Shown here piece after piece: positions 48,553-58,027 of a stretch of 64,000 nt of DNA. The stretch covers positions 48,803 to 112,802 of the forward strand of contig NZ_JACIIZ010000020.1 in assembly GCF_014205765.1 (NCBI RefSeq), given 5' to 3'. The DNA is from Nitrospirillum iridis (lineage in GTDB: Bacteria > Pseudomonadota > Alphaproteobacteria > Azospirillales > Azospirillaceae). Every line of letters begins with the position of its first letter. The first letter of the stretch is position 1. The notes below the pieces were generated by a model. The model saw only the letters and a program-made list of their open reading frames with translations, made no database searches and was not told where the DNA came from. Both the position numbers and the translations under genes were made by a program.

Positions 48553-51159
48553 ATGGCCTTCCTGATCTTCATCGTCCTTCTGGTGGCCCTGTGGGCCCTG
48601 CTGCGCGCCGAGAAGGCGGAGCAGCGCCTGCGCCAGCTGGGCGCCCAGTTGGACACTGTGAGCCAGCGGCTGGCGGTGCTGGAGGGCGGAAGGGCCGCAC
48701 CGCCCGTGCCGGTCGCCCCGGCGGGCCCGGTCCTCCCGGAAAGCGTCGAGCCTCCCCCGCCGCCGTCTTCCATCGTCCCGCATCCAGTCTCCCCGGCCCC
48801 CCTCCCGGTGGCGCCCACCCTGGAGCAGACGCTGGGCACACGCTGGCTGGTCTGGCTGGGTGCCCTGGCTGTCGCGCTGGCGGGCGTTTTCCTGGCCAAG
48901 TATGCCGTGGACCAGGGCCTGCTGGGCCCAGCCGTGCGCCTTAGCGTGGGGGTGCTGTTCGGCGTCGGCCTGACGGCGGCGGGCGACCAGTTGCGCCGGC
49001 GGAGCCCGCAGGGGGGCCAGGCCCTCCACATCGCCTCCATCCCGGCGGCGCTGACCGCGGCGGGCCTGGCGATCGCCTTCGCCTGCATCTATGCCGCCCA
49101 CGCCTTGCATGGCCTGATCGGCGCTGGCGCCACCATCGCTGGCTTGGCCGCCCTGTCAGCCGCCGCCTTCCTGCTGGCGCTCAGCCATGGTGGCAGCGAC
49201 GGGCGCCCCGCCGGCGCCTTCATCGCCCTGCTGGGCCTGGGCGGCGGCCTCGCCGTGCCCGCCCTGGTGCCCGCGGAGCATCCATCGGCCTGGGCCTTGT
49301 TCGGCTATTTGGCTGTGCTGAACACCGCCACCCTCGCCGTGGCCTGGCGCCTGCCCACCGCCTGGCTGGGCCTGCCGGTACTGGGAGGGGCGGCCTTGTG
49401 GGTCGCCACCACGCTGGGCCATGACGCGGAAGCGTTGCCCATCGTCCTGTTCCTGATCGCCCTGGCGGCGGCCGGCCTGGGCTTCGGTCGCCTGATCCTG
49501 CGCGATGGAACCCCCAGGACCGCGCTGACGGACGCGTGGCTCGCCACCGCCATGGGCGCCGTGCCGCTGCTGCTGGATTGGCTGGTGTTGACCGCCACGG
49601 ACTATGACGCCGCCGGCATCGCCGGGCTGGCCATCCTGTCCCTGCTAGCCGTCGCCGCCGCGCGCCTGGCCCCCGTGACCGCGGTGATGGAGGGCCTGGC
49701 GCCCATCGCCGCCGGCATCGTCACCCTGGCACTGGCCCAAGGCTATACCGCGCAGGGCGCCGCCCTGCCCTATGGCGCCCAACTGGGCGTGGCCGGCGCC
49801 CTGGGCCTGGCCCTGGCGATGGCCGGGCTGAGCGCCCTGGGCGCCCAGGGTGGCAACCCGACAGCCCATCGCCCCGCCCTGTGGGCCTGGACCGCGGCGG
49901 CCCCCCTGACGGCGCTGGCCTGGGCCGGGTGGACATTCGACCGTGGCACGCTGCCGGACGGCGCCTGGGTGGCGGTCGCCACCGCGCTGGCCGGCGGCGC
50001 GGCGACGGCGGCGGCCTGGGCGGGGGCCGAGGCACGGCAGCGCCCCGTGCCCACCGCCTTCGTCATCGCCGCCCTGGCCCTGGCCGGGCTGGCGTTGGCC
50101 ACCCTGCTGCGGCAGGCTTGGCTGACAGCGGCCTTGGCACTGCTGGTGCCGGCCCTGGCGTCGCTTGAAACGCGGGTGAAGGCCGGGCCGCTCGGCGACG
50201 CCCTGCGCCGCGGGGCCTTGGTGGTGGCGCTGGCGGTGGCCATCCGCCTGACGCTGAACCCCTGGGTGCTGACCTATCCGCTGAACGGCGCCTCCCCCCT
50301 CAACTGGTTGCTCTGGGGGTACGGCCTGCCGGCGCTGGCTTGTGCCGCCGGCGCCTGGCTGCTGGGCCGCCGCCGGGATGACCGGCCGGCGCGAGGGCTA
50401 CAGGCGATCGGCCTGGTCCTGGGCCTGCTGTTCGCCTGCCTGGAAATCCAGGTGATGCAGACCGGCACCCTGACCAGTGATCCCTTCGCCCTGCTGCCCA
50501 CCAGCCTGCGCACGGCGCTGTTCCTGGTGGTGGCCCTGGCGCTTGCCGGCCGGCCGAGCGGCGGCGGGCCGGTGGCGCGCGTTGGCGCCCGCCTCCTGGT
50601 GCGGGTGGCCGCGGTCCAGGTGGTTGCGCTACACCTGGGCCTGCTGAACCCGCTGTGGTCGAGCGAAGGGGTGGGGCCGTGGCCGGTGCTGAACCTGCTG
50701 CTGCTGGTCTACGGCCTGCCGGCCCTGCTGTTCGCCCTGGTCGCCTGGCGGCAGGAAGCCGCCCCCGCCCGCCGCGCCCTGGTCATCCTGGTGCTGGTCC
50801 TGGCCTTCGCGCTGCTGTCGCTGGAGGTGCGCCAGGCCTTCCACGGCACGCGGCTGTCGGGCGGGCCCCGCACGGACGCGGAGTGGTACAGCTATTCCGC
50901 CGCCTGGCTGGTCTACGCCTTGGCGCTGCTGGGCCTGGGGGTGCGCACCCGCCGGGCGGATCTGCGCTACGCTTCGCTGGCGGTGCTGTTGGTGACGGTG
51001 CTGAAGGTGTTTCTGTCCGACATGGCCGATCTGACCGGCCTGCTGCGCATCCTGTCCTTCCTGGGCCTGGGCCTCTGCCTCATGGGCATCGGCTATGTCT
51101 ACCAGCGGGTGGTCTTCGCGGCCGCCCGGACGCCCGCGACCGGGGAGCCCGCCCCCTGA
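48553..51159 (+). CDS. DUF2339 multi-pass membrane protein
   Basis: A very hydrophobic inner-membrane protein of 868 aa with some 25 TM segments. An N-terminal TM ([17 protein letters not shown]) is followed by a short coiled segment ([28 protein letters not shown]) and a Pro/Val linker, then the DUF2339 start [28 protein letters not shown], the family signature. Function is unknown; no enzyme motif is seen. ATG 48553 has TTGGGA upstream and starts the first TM; ATG 48511 would add 14 residues. It lies between accC and aat and its stop shares one base with the aat start. Confidence 0.88.
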   Translation: MAFLIFIVLLVALWALLRAEKAEQRLRQLGAQLDTVSQRLAVLEGGRAAPPVPVAPAGPVLPESVEPPPPPSSIVPHPVSPAPLPVAPTLEQTLGTRWLVWLGALAVALAGVFLAKYAVDQGLLGPAVRLSVGVLFGVGLTAAGDQLRRRSPQGGQALHIASIPAALTAAGLAIAFACIYAAHALHGLIGAGATIAGLAALSAAAFLLALSHGGSDGRPAGAFIALLGLGGGLAVPALVPAEHPSAWALFGYLAVLNTATLAVAWRLPTAWLGLPVLGGAALWVATTLGHDAEALPIVLFLIALAAAGLGFGRLILRDGTPRTALTDAWLATAMGAVPLLLDWLVLTATDYDAAGIAGLAILSLLAVAAARLAPVTAVMEGLAPIAAGIVTLALAQGYTAQGAALPYGAQLGVAGALGLALAMAGLSALGAQGGNPTAHRPALWAWTAAAPLTALAWAGWTFDRGTLPDGAWVAVATALAGGAATAAAWAGAEARQRPVPTAFVIAALALAGLALATLLRQAWLTAALALLVPALASLETRVKAGPLGDALRRGALVVALAVAIRLTLNPWVLTYPLNGASPLNWLLWGYGLPALACAAGAWLLGRRRDDRPARGLQAIGLVLGLLFACLEIQVMQTGTLTSDPFALLPTSLRTALFLVVALALAGRPSGGGPVARVGARLLVRVAAVQVVALHLGLLNPLWSSEGVGPWPVLNLLLLVYGLPALLFALVAWRQEAAPARRALVILVLVLAFALLSLEVRQAFHGTRLSGGPRTDAEWYSYSAAWLVYALALLGLGVRTRRADLRYASLAVLLVTVLKVFLSDMADLTGLLRILSFLGLGLCLMGIGYVYQRVVFAAARTPATGEPAP

Positions 51160-51809
51160 TGCGCCTGACACCGGAATTGCTGCTGCGCGCCTATTCCATG
51201 GGGGTCTTCCCCATGGCGGAGTCGGCCGACGATGACGAAATCTTTTGGTTCGATCCGCCGGAGCGGGGGATCCTGCCGCTGGAGGGCTTCCACGCCCCCC
51301 GGCGCCTGCTGCGGACCGTGCGCCAGGGTCGCTTCCAGGTCAGCGTCGACACCGACTTCGCCGGGGTGATGCGGGCCTGCGGCGAATCCACCACCGACCG
51401 GCCCGAAACCTGGATCAATGCCCAGATCCTGGAGGCCTATGTCGCGCTGCACCGCCAGGGCCGGGCCCATTCCGTGGAATGCCGGCGTGACGGCCATCTG
51501 GTGGGCGGGCTGTACGGCGTCTCGCTGGGCGGAGCCTTTTTCGGGGAAAGCATGTTCTCGCGCGAGACGGACGCCAGCAAGGTGGCGCTGGTGCACCTGG
51601 TGGCCCGGCTGCGGGCCGGCGGCTACAGCCTGTTGGACACCCAGTTCGTCACCACCCACCTGTCGCAATTCGGGGCCATCGAAATTCCCCGGGCCCGCTA
51701 TCGGGCCCTGCTGGCCCAGGCGCTACCCCAGCCGGCGCGCTTTCACTGCGGCTTGGGGGAAGCGGCCTTGGTCGCGGGGTTTTTGCAGTCCACCACCCAG
51801 ACGTCGTAG
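51159..51809 (+). CDS. aat: leucyl/phenylalanyl-tRNA-protein transferase
   Basis: The N-end rule enzyme of 216 aa that adds Leu or Phe from aminoacyl-tRNA to the N-terminus of proteins with basic first residues, marking them for ClpS/Clp[30 protein letters not shown], and [18 protein letters not shown] are the family blocks, with [14 protein letters not shown] near the end. The ATG at 51159 overlaps the DUF2339 stop by one base (TGATG). The 3' end overlaps the convergent DUF2155 gene by 67 bp. Confidence 0.96.
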   Translation: MRLTPELLLRAYSMGVFPMAESADDDEIFWFDPPERGILPLEGFHAPRRLLRTVRQGRFQVSVDTDFAGVMRACGESTTDRPETWINAQILEAYVALHRQGRAHSVECRRDGHLVGGLYGVSLGGAFFGESMFSRETDASKVALVHLVARLRAGGYSLLDTQFVTTHLSQFGAIEIPRARYRALLAQALPQPARFHCGLGEAALVAGFLQSTTQTS

Positions 51810-52417
51810 ACGGGGTCTTCCATCGCCGACAAGGCGGGGCTGGAGGCGAACATCCAGCCGGTGAAGACCTTGGCGGCCGGGTCGTCGGGCTTCGCCTCGA
51901 CAATGTCGAGGAACGCGGCCGACTCCGGCTCCTCGATCGGCGTGGTCTTGCGGCAGGCCCGGGCCGCCACCGTCAGCTGGCCGAAACGGCCGCTCTGCCC
52001 CACCGGGATTTCCACGGTGGAGACGCGGCCCGTCACCTTGTCCAGACCACCGAGCACGGCGATCTTCATGTCCTCGAACGTCCGGGGTGCCACCGGCTGC
52101 GGCGGCAACGGGGGCAGCGGCGTCACGGGGGAGGCCGCCCCTTCCACCGGGGGGGTGGCGCCCTGGGCGCCTGCGGCCGCCTGATCCGCCGCCCCCTGGG
52201 CCGGAGTGGCCTGGCCGGCGGCGGCGGGGCCGGTCACCGGCTGGCTGGTCGGCGGCTGTTCTTCCGGCGCCTGGTCAGCGGACTTCACGGTCGGCGGTAC
52301 GGGCGGCGTGCCGGGTATGGTGGGCGCGCCGGTGCTGGCGCCCTGGGCCCAGGCGCCCGCCGCGACGGCCAGCGCCAGACACGCGGCCGCCGCCGACAGC
52401 AGGCGCCGCTGGCTCAT
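51743..52417 (-). CDS. DUF2155 domain periplasmic protein
   Basis: An exported protein of 224 aa, typical of alphaproteobacteria. A signal peptide (1-24, ending AGAWAQ) is followed by a long Pro/Ala/Gln-rich disordered region (25-110) and the DUF2155 domain (about 115-215) with [23 protein letters not shown], an ACRK cysteine, and [27 protein letters not shown]. The two cysteines may form a disulfide. It starts at ATG 52417 inside the end of mlaD (4-bp overlap), so both are co-translated. Its role is unknown; neighbouring mlaD suggests the cell envelope. Confidence 0.92.
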   Translation of the reverse strand: MSQRRLLSAAAACLALAVAAGAWAQGASTGAPTIPGTPPVPPTVKSADQAPEEQPPTSQPVTGPAAAGQATPAQGAADQAAAGAQGATPPVEGAASPVTPLPPLPPQPVAPRTFEDMKIAVLGGLDKVTGRVSTVEIPVGQSGRFGQLTVAARACRKTTPIEEPESAAFLDIVEAKPDDPAAKVFTGWMFASSPALSAMEDPVYDVWVVDCKNPATKAASPKPQ

Positions 52418-52968
52418 TTCCCGCCGCCGTTGAGCAGGCCCTTGGACGGGTCGGCCTTGGGCGCTGCGGGCTGCGGGTCCGCCTTGGGGGCCGGCTGAGC
52501 GGCATCGCCGCCCTTGTTGCCACCGCCACCCGCCGCGCTGAAGATGAAGCGGCCGAGCAAGTCTTCCAGGTTCACCGCCGACTGGGTGTACTGGATGCGA
52601 CCGCCGGGCTTCAGCATCTCTTCCTCGCCGCCGGGCTGCAGATTCAGGTAACGGCCACCCAGCAGGCTTTCAGAGGCGATGCCGGCGCTGGTGTCCACCG
52701 GCAGATGGATTTGATTGTCGATCTGCACCTCGACCACCGCCTGATAGGTCTTCGGGTCCAGATAGGCCTTGGTGACCGAACCGACCTTCACACCGCTGAT
52801 GCGCACGTCGTTGCCGGTGGCCAGGCCCCCGGTGCTGGCGAAACGGGCCTGCAGGGCGTAGCCCGACACGGCGCGGACATTGGCCGTGGTGTAGGCGACG
52901 TAGAGGAAGAACGCCGCCACCACCAGGACGACGGCCCCCAGCACGGTTTCGATCACATTGCTGCGCAT
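52414..52968 (-). CDS. mlaD: MlaD-family phospholipid transport protein
   Basis: The MCE-domain substrate-binding subunit of the Mla intermembrane phospholipid transport system, 184 aa. One N-terminal TM (about 5-27) anchors it to the inner membrane; the MCE domain (about 36-115) has FASTGGLATGNDVRISGVKVG and SLLGGRYLNLQPGG. The C-terminal tail (GGGGNKGGD then Ala/Pro/Lys) is low complexity. Partner genes mlaE, mlaF, mlaB are not in this window; alphaproteobacteria often keep mlaD beside the NDUFA12 gene as here. Confidence 0.94.
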   Translation of the reverse strand: MRSNVIETVLGAVVLVVAAFFLYVAYTTANVRAVSGYALQARFASTGGLATGNDVRISGVKVGSVTKAYLDPKTYQAVVEVQIDNQIHLPVDTSAGIASESLLGGRYLNLQPGGEEEMLKPGGRIQYTQSAVNLEDLLGRFIFSAAGGGGNKGGDAAQPAPKADPQPAAPKADPSKGLLNGGGK

Positions 52969-53169
52969 TCTCTTCCTCTGAAAACCCTAGAAATAAGACA
53001 AGTCCCACCCAACGCAAGCCACCCTGGGCTGAGCCCGAGGGGGCCTTGGCCGACAGCGTCGACGGGGGGGGCCGGGTCCCGGGGACCCGATCCCCGCCCC
53101 GATCTGACACGTGAAGGAGCCACGGGCGCCGTCGGTCCGTAAAAGGCCGGCGACGTCAGCCGCATCCCC

Positions 53170-53559
53170 TTACGCGGGCGTCCAGGGCTCGTAATCGCCG
53201 GTGGCGGCGGCACGGTGGCCGCCTTCGTAGGTGTGCCCTGGCGGCCGGTAGGCGGCCACGGTGCCGGTGGGGTTGGCCTCATGCGGCTTCACCCACGGCT
53301 TGTGGTAGGCGCTGTTCTCCGGCAGGGGCTGTTCCATGGTGTAGTGCAGCCAGCCATGCCATTCCGCCGGAATGGCCGAGGCCTCCGGTTCACCGGCGAA
53401 CAGCACCCAGCGGCGCACCTTCATGCCCGGCCGCGCCTTCTTTTCCCGGAAGTAGCGGTTGCCGAACCGGTCGGTGCCCACCAGCTCGCCCCGCCGGGAA
53501 ATCAGCAGGCGGATCGACATTTGGGACAGCCAGGTCAGGAGGGAGATGCGTTGGGTCAT
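53170..53559 (-). CDS. NADH:ubiquinone oxidoreductase subunit NDUFA12 family protein
   Basis: A 129-aa accessory subunit of respiratory complex I (B17.2/NDUFA12), found in alphaproteobacteria and mitochondria. The conserved block is ELVGTDRFGNRYFRE followed by RRWVLF, EASAIPAEWHGWLH and AYHKPWVKPHEANPTGT. No signal peptide; peripheral on the cytoplasmic arm. ATG 53559 is chosen because the family begins here; the frame continues open upstream without family signal. The 200-bp gap to mlaD (52969-53169) contains nothing I can assign. Confidence 0.95.
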   Translation of the reverse strand: MTQRISLLTWLSQMSIRLLISRRGELVGTDRFGNRYFREKKARPGMKVRRWVLFAGEPEASAIPAEWHGWLHYTMEQPLPENSAYHKPWVKPHEANPTGTVAAYRPPGHTYEGGHRAAATGDYEPWTPA

Positions 53560-53850
53560 GGGCGAAAACCAGGAAAGTGTGAACGGAGCCAAGCGCCTGC
53601 CAGCGGGCCCCCCGGAACAAACCGGGCGGACTATGGCAGTTTCAACACGGGACGTCCATACGCTGACGCCCCACGGCGACGCTGGGGGGTGGCATGGCAG
53701 CTCCCGAACGGAAGGACGTGGCCACGCGGAAGGATAGCCCCCCTGTCCCACCCCCCCTAAAGGAATATTTTATCCCATTGACGTTGGGAAAGCGGACACG
53801 TGGGCGTGGGTGGAAGGCGTGGTACGGATGCGAAGCGTGACGGGTGTGCG

Positions 53851-56388
53851 ATGAGGCAATCGACAGGTGACGCCCTGCGGCCGGCGTTGATCCTCCGCCC
53901 CCTGCCCCCGGCGGTCCCGGTGATGTCCGTCCTGCTGGAAGCGTTGAATGCCGTTTCCCAGGGCGTGCTGGTGGCCGGGGCCGACTGCCTGATCCGCTTC
54001 TGCAACACCGCCTTCACCTCCATGACGGGCTATGGGGTGGCGGACGTGCTGGGGCGCGGCTGTGACCTGCTGTGCGGGCCGGACACCGACCCCGCCACGG
54101 TCCGCGCCCTTAGCGACTGCATGGACCAGGGCGTGCCGTTCACCGGTGACGTGCTGAATTACACCAGGGACGGCCAGCCGTTCTGGAACGAGCTTTCCGT
54201 CACGCCGGTGCGCGGCCCGGACGGCGCCGTCAGCCATTTCATCAGCGTCCATCGCGACATCAGCGCCCGCAAGAGGGCGGAGGATGCGCTGCGCGACGCG
54301 GCCCAGCACCACCGCTTCCTGCAGGACCGTGTGCTGGCGGGCGTCATCGTCCGCGCCGCCGACAGCCGTCTGCGCTACGCCAACGCCACCGCCTGCCGCC
54401 TGCTGGGGCTCAGCGAGGACGCCGTCCTGGGGACCTACGAGACTGATCCACGCTGGCGCTTCGTGCGTGAGGACGGCAGCCCGGTTCCCGCGGAGGACCT
54501 GCCGGGCAGTTTGGCGCTACGCGGCCGCGTCGATGTCCAGAACGTTCTTCTGGGGCTGGAAAGGGATGTCGGGTCCTCCCCGATCTGGTTGATGTACAAC
54601 GCCTATCCCGTGCTGGACGGCGCCGGGCGGCCGGTCGAGGCGGTCATCAGCTTCACCGACGTCACCGACCTGAAAAAAGCCCAGCAATCGCTGGAAAAGT
54701 CGGAGGAGCGGCTGCGGCTGGTGCTGCGGGGATCCCAGGATGCGCCCTGGGACTGGGATCTGCTGAATTCCGTCCTTTATTATTCCCCCCGCTGGTGGGA
54801 GATGATCGGCTACCAGGATGGCGAGCTGTGCACCGACCCCAGCCTGTGGGAGACCTTGAGCCATCCGGAGGACCGGGAGGCCTGCCGGGCGGAGTTCCAC
54901 GCCGCACTGAAGAGCGGTCAGGAAAGTTATGAGATGGAGTTCCGCCTGCGCCACAAGGACGGCCACTACGTGCCGATCCTGTCGCGGGGCTTCATCCTGC
55001 GCGACGGCACCGGCCGCCCCGTGCGCGTCTCCGGCACCAATACCAACCTGACGGAGCGCAAGCAGGCGGAAGCGCGAATCCACCAGTTGGCCTTCTATGA
55101 CACGCTGACCGATCTGCCCAATCGCAGCCTGGTGATCGAGCATCTGCGCCGGGCGCTGCTGTCGGCGAAGCGGGGGGCCGCCCAGGGCGCCCTGCTGTTC
55201 ATCGACCTGGACCATTTCAAGGTTCTGAACGACACGCTGGGCCATGACAAAGGCGACGAGTTGCTGCGCCAGGTGGCCACCCGCCTGCGCGGCTGTGTGC
55301 GCCCATCGGACATTGTCGCCCGGTTGGGCGGCGACGAATTCGTCGTCATGCTGGAAAACCTGGATGCCACGGCGAGTCAGGCCGCCTTGGCGGCCAGGAC
55401 GGTGGGCCGGAAGGTCATGGCGCTGTTCGACACGCCCTTCCCCTTGGACGGCGATAGCCACCGCACCACGGCCAGCGTCGGCATCGCCCTGTTCGGCCCG
55501 GAGACGGACGGGGTGGACTGCCTGATGAAACAGGCCGACCTCGCGATGTACACGGCCAAGGCGGGCGGGCGGAACACGCTGCGCTTCTTCGACGCCTGCA
55601 TACAGTTGGCGATGGATAAGCGCCTGGCCTTGGAAAAGGACCTGCGGGAAGGGCTGGAACGCGGTCAGATGGCCATCCACCTTCAGCCCCAGGTGAACCA
55701 GGCGGGGAAAGTGGTGGGCGCGGAAGTCCTGCTGCGCTGGTACCACCCGGAGCGCGGCCCGGTTTCCCCGACGGAATTCATCCCCCTGGCCGAATCCACC
55801 GGCTTGATCCTGCCGCTGGGCAAATGGGTGCTGAAGGAGGCTTGCGCCACGCTGCGCCGGTGGGCCGACCACCCGGCGCTCTCCCGGCTGACGCTATCGG
55901 TCAATGTCAGCGCCCGCCAGTTCCTCGAGTCGGACTTCGACCGCCAGGTGCTGGACATCCTGGCCGCCAGCGGCGCCAACCCCTGCCACCTGAAGCTGGA
56001 GTTGACGGAAAGCCTGCTGGCCCACGACGTCGCCGACATCGTCGAGAAGATGGGCACGCTGCGGGAAAGGGGCGTGCGCTTTTCCCTGGACGATTTCGGC
56101 ACCGGCTATTCGTCGCTGGGATATTTGCAGCGCCTGCCCCTGGACGAGCTGAAGATCGACCGGATGTTCGTGTGCGACGTGCTGTCCAACCCCAATGACG
56201 CCAGCATCGCCCGCATCATCCTGTCCCTGGCCCAGAACCTGGGGCTGTCGGTGACCGCCGAAGGGGTGGAGACGGCGGGACAGCTCGACTTCCTGCGGGC
56301 CAACGGCTGCCGCCAGTATCAGGGCTTCCTGTTCGGCCATCCGGTTCCCGTGGCCGCGTTCGAGGCGGGCATCCCGGCCCCCCTGTAG
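53851..56388 (+). CDS. PAS-GGDEF-EAL c-di-GMP signalling protein
   Basis: A cytoplasmic sensor of 845 aa without TM segments. Three PAS domains (about 25-150, 155-280, 285-405) are followed by a GGDEF domain with intact GGDEF at 493-497 and an RxxD inhibitory site (RPSD) five residues before it, then an EAL domain whose motif reads EVL (Glu625, GAEVLLRW), a common functional variant, with DDFGTGYSSL loop 6 present. Both cyclase and phosphodiesterase activity appear possible. ATG 53851 lacks a strong ribosome site; a GTG at 53800 would add 17 residues and an ATG at 53923 is the latest that keeps the first PAS. The 291-bp gap upstream (53560-53850) is shared with the divergent NDUFA12 gene; AT-rich AATATTTTATCCC (53763-53775) is the likeliest promoter zone. 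Confidence 0.93.
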   Translation: MRQSTGDALRPALILRPLPPAVPVMSVLLEALNAVSQGVLVAGADCLIRFCNTAFTSMTGYGVADVLGRGCDLLCGPDTDPATVRALSDCMDQGVPFTGDVLNYTRDGQPFWNELSVTPVRGPDGAVSHFISVHRDISARKRAEDALRDAAQHHRFLQDRVLAGVIVRAADSRLRYANATACRLLGLSEDAVLGTYETDPRWRFVREDGSPVPAEDLPGSLALRGRVDVQNVLLGLERDVGSSPIWLMYNAYPVLDGAGRPVEAVISFTDVTDLKKAQQSLEKSEERLRLVLRGSQDAPWDWDLLNSVLYYSPRWWEMIGYQDGELCTDPSLWETLSHPEDREACRAEFHAALKSGQESYEMEFRLRHKDGHYVPILSRGFILRDGTGRPVRVSGTNTNLTERKQAEARIHQLAFYDTLTDLPNRSLVIEHLRRALLSAKRGAAQGALLFIDLDHFKVLNDTLGHDKGDELLRQVATRLRGCVRPSDIVARLGGDEFVVMLENLDATASQAALAARTVGRKVMALFDTPFPLDGDSHRTTASVGIALFGPETDGVDCLMKQADLAMYTAKAGGRNTLRFFDACIQLAMDKRLALEKDLREGLERGQMAIHLQPQVNQAGKVVGAEVLLRWYHPERGPVSPTEFIPLAESTGLILPLGKWVLKEACATLRRWADHPALSRLTLSVNVSARQFLESDFDRQVLDILAASGANPCHLKLELTESLLAHDVADIVEKMGTLRERGVRFSLDDFGTGYSSLGYLQRLPLDELKIDRMFVCDVLSNPNDASIARIILSLAQNLGLSVTAEGVETAGQLDFLRANGCRQYQGFLFGHPVPVAAFEAGIPAPL

Positions 56389-56406
56389 TCGGGACCGGCG
56401 CCCGGT

Positions 56407-57393
56407 TTATCGCTGGCGGGCCCGCCAGCGGCGCCAGGCGGCGACCGGACCATGGTCGGCCCGGATCTCCCAGATGAACAGCAGGACGCCGGCGAAGACC
56501 AGCGGCAGCACATAATAGAGGAAACGATAGGCCAGCAGGGCGCCGATGGCGCCCCCAGCGGGCCCGTGGCCACGCAGGCCCAGCAGCAGGATGGTCTCGA
56601 ACACGCCCAGCCCGCCCGGCACGTGACTGACGATGGCGATGGCCAGACCGGCGCAGAACAGGGCGGTGAACTCCATGAAGCCCACGGCCACCTCCGGCGG
56701 CAGCAGGGTCCACAGCGCCGCCGCCGACAGCAGGATCTCCATGGAAGCGATGACGATCTGCGACAGCATCACGCCGGAAGACGGCAGGGCGAAGGACCAG
56801 CGCCACAGGCGCACCGGCTTGTGGGTCACCGCCGCCGCCACCGTCATGGCGCCCAGGCCCACCAGCACCAGCGCCGCGATGCCCTGCAACAGCCAGGCGG
56901 GCACGTTCAGCATGTCCGCCCCTACCTCCGGCCCGATGGCCACGCCCAGCGCGCCGGTGAAGGTGATGCCCAGGGTGAAGGTGGTGGTGGAGAAAACGAC
57001 GATCTTGGCGATATCCGCCGCCGACAGCCCCGCCACGGAATAGACGCGGTAGCGCACCGACCCGCCGCTGATGACGGCGAACCCCACATTGTTGGAAATG
57101 GCGTAGCCGGCGAAGCTGCCCAGGCCCACGGTGCGGTAGGGCAGTTTGATGCCCAGATATTTGAGGGCGGAAACGTCGTACAGCGTCATCACCAGATAGG
57201 CTGACGCCACCAGTCCCGCCGCCTGCGCCACGGAGGCCCAAGGCAGCAGCCGGACATAGGCCCACACCTCCGCCGGGCGGAAGTCACGGGCGACATGGCG
57301 CACGGCCAGGGCCACCAGCCCCAGCAGAACCAGGGCGGTCACCAGGGTGGTGATGCGCTTCGTCCAGTTGGGCTTCGACGCCGTCTCCTCCAT
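56407..57393 (-). CDS. YbhN/MprF-type membrane protein (LPG synthase TM domain family)
   Basis: An inner-membrane protein of 328 aa with about eight TM segments belonging to the lysylphosphatidylglycerol synthase TM/UPF0104 family. Family marks are ISNNVGFAVISGGSVRYRVY near residue 100 and SHVPGGLGVFETILLLGL near 270. It lacks the soluble aminoacyl-transferase half of MprF, so it is a stand-alone TM domain, possibly a lipid flippase. ATG 57393 with GGGAAAG upstream is chosen over ATG 57525 and the longer frame. It converges with the PAS-GGDEF-EAL gene. Confidence 0.9.
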   Translation of the reverse strand: MEETASKPNWTKRITTLVTALVLLGLVALAVRHVARDFRPAEVWAYVRLLPWASVAQAAGLVASAYLVMTLYDVSALKYLGIKLPYRTVGLGSFAGYAISNNVGFAVISGGSVRYRVYSVAGLSAADIAKIVVFSTTTFTLGITFTGALGVAIGPEVGADMLNVPAWLLQGIAALVLVGLGAMTVAAAVTHKPVRLWRWSFALPSSGVMLSQIVIASMEILLSAAALWTLLPPEVAVGFMEFTALFCAGLAIAIVSHVPGGLGVFETILLLGLRGHGPAGGAIGALLAYRFLYYVLPLVFAGVLLFIWEIRADHGPVAAWRRWRARQR

Positions 57394-58027
57394 CACCGCT
57401 TTCCCGGGGCCGGCGGTATCGCCCTGGCCCCTGCCCGCCGTGCCGCGCGCCGCCGGATCGATGACCACTGGATGATGATAGGCCGGGCGATTGGGGCGCT
57501 GGTCGGGGCTGCGCTCAGGGGACATTCGGTACGGGGTTCTCGGGAGATAAGCAGGGAGCCGGTGTGCCAAGGGGGGCACCCTGCCATCTTCCAGGGGGGT
57601 TGGAAACCCAAAAGCGCGGGCGCACCCACCGCCCCCCCACACCTGGGCACGCCCCCACGCCCGCCCCAAACCGGGAAGTCGGCGGCCGGGGGCATTCTTC
57701 AGTTGGCGAACGAAGACCCCGCTGAACGGCCGTAACGGCGGCGGCGCGCCAGAATCGCCCCCTGTCCGAAGAGTCAACCACAACCCGTAGACACCTGCCC
57801 GTTTGGCACCACAAAATGTCGTTGATGGTCGAAACATGGTGGCATACGCTTTTCCTACATACAGCATCTTGGGGTGCTGTCGCGGCGCGAGCACCGGGGG
57901 CCGGCCCAGGTTTTGGGGCGGTTTCGCCTGTTTCCAGGGCCCTTCCTTACCGGGCAACGATCCCCGGAATCGGACGTGCCCCCGCGACACCCACCCCTTT
58001 CACCAGGAACTCAAAGGTCGGGGCACC
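57394..58027. promoter_or_regulatory. upstream region between YbhN-like gene and nrdJ
   Basis: About 630 bp without a supported gene; open frames here are high-GC shadows lacking ribosome sites. Within the plus-strand leader of nrdJ, ACAGCATC (57861-57868) pairs with GGTGCTGT (57873-57880), while GGTGCT (57873-57878) can also pair with AGCACC (57890-57895), so two hairpins exclude each other. No conserved cobalamin riboswitch or recognisable NrdR box was found. The less GC-rich piece at 57806-57868 is the most promoter-like. Confidence 0.4.

Noticed and set aside
57394..58027. Possible cobalamin riboswitch in front of the B12-dependent reductase
   Set aside because: No B12-box-like core or the required multi-stem layout was found; only small hairpins.
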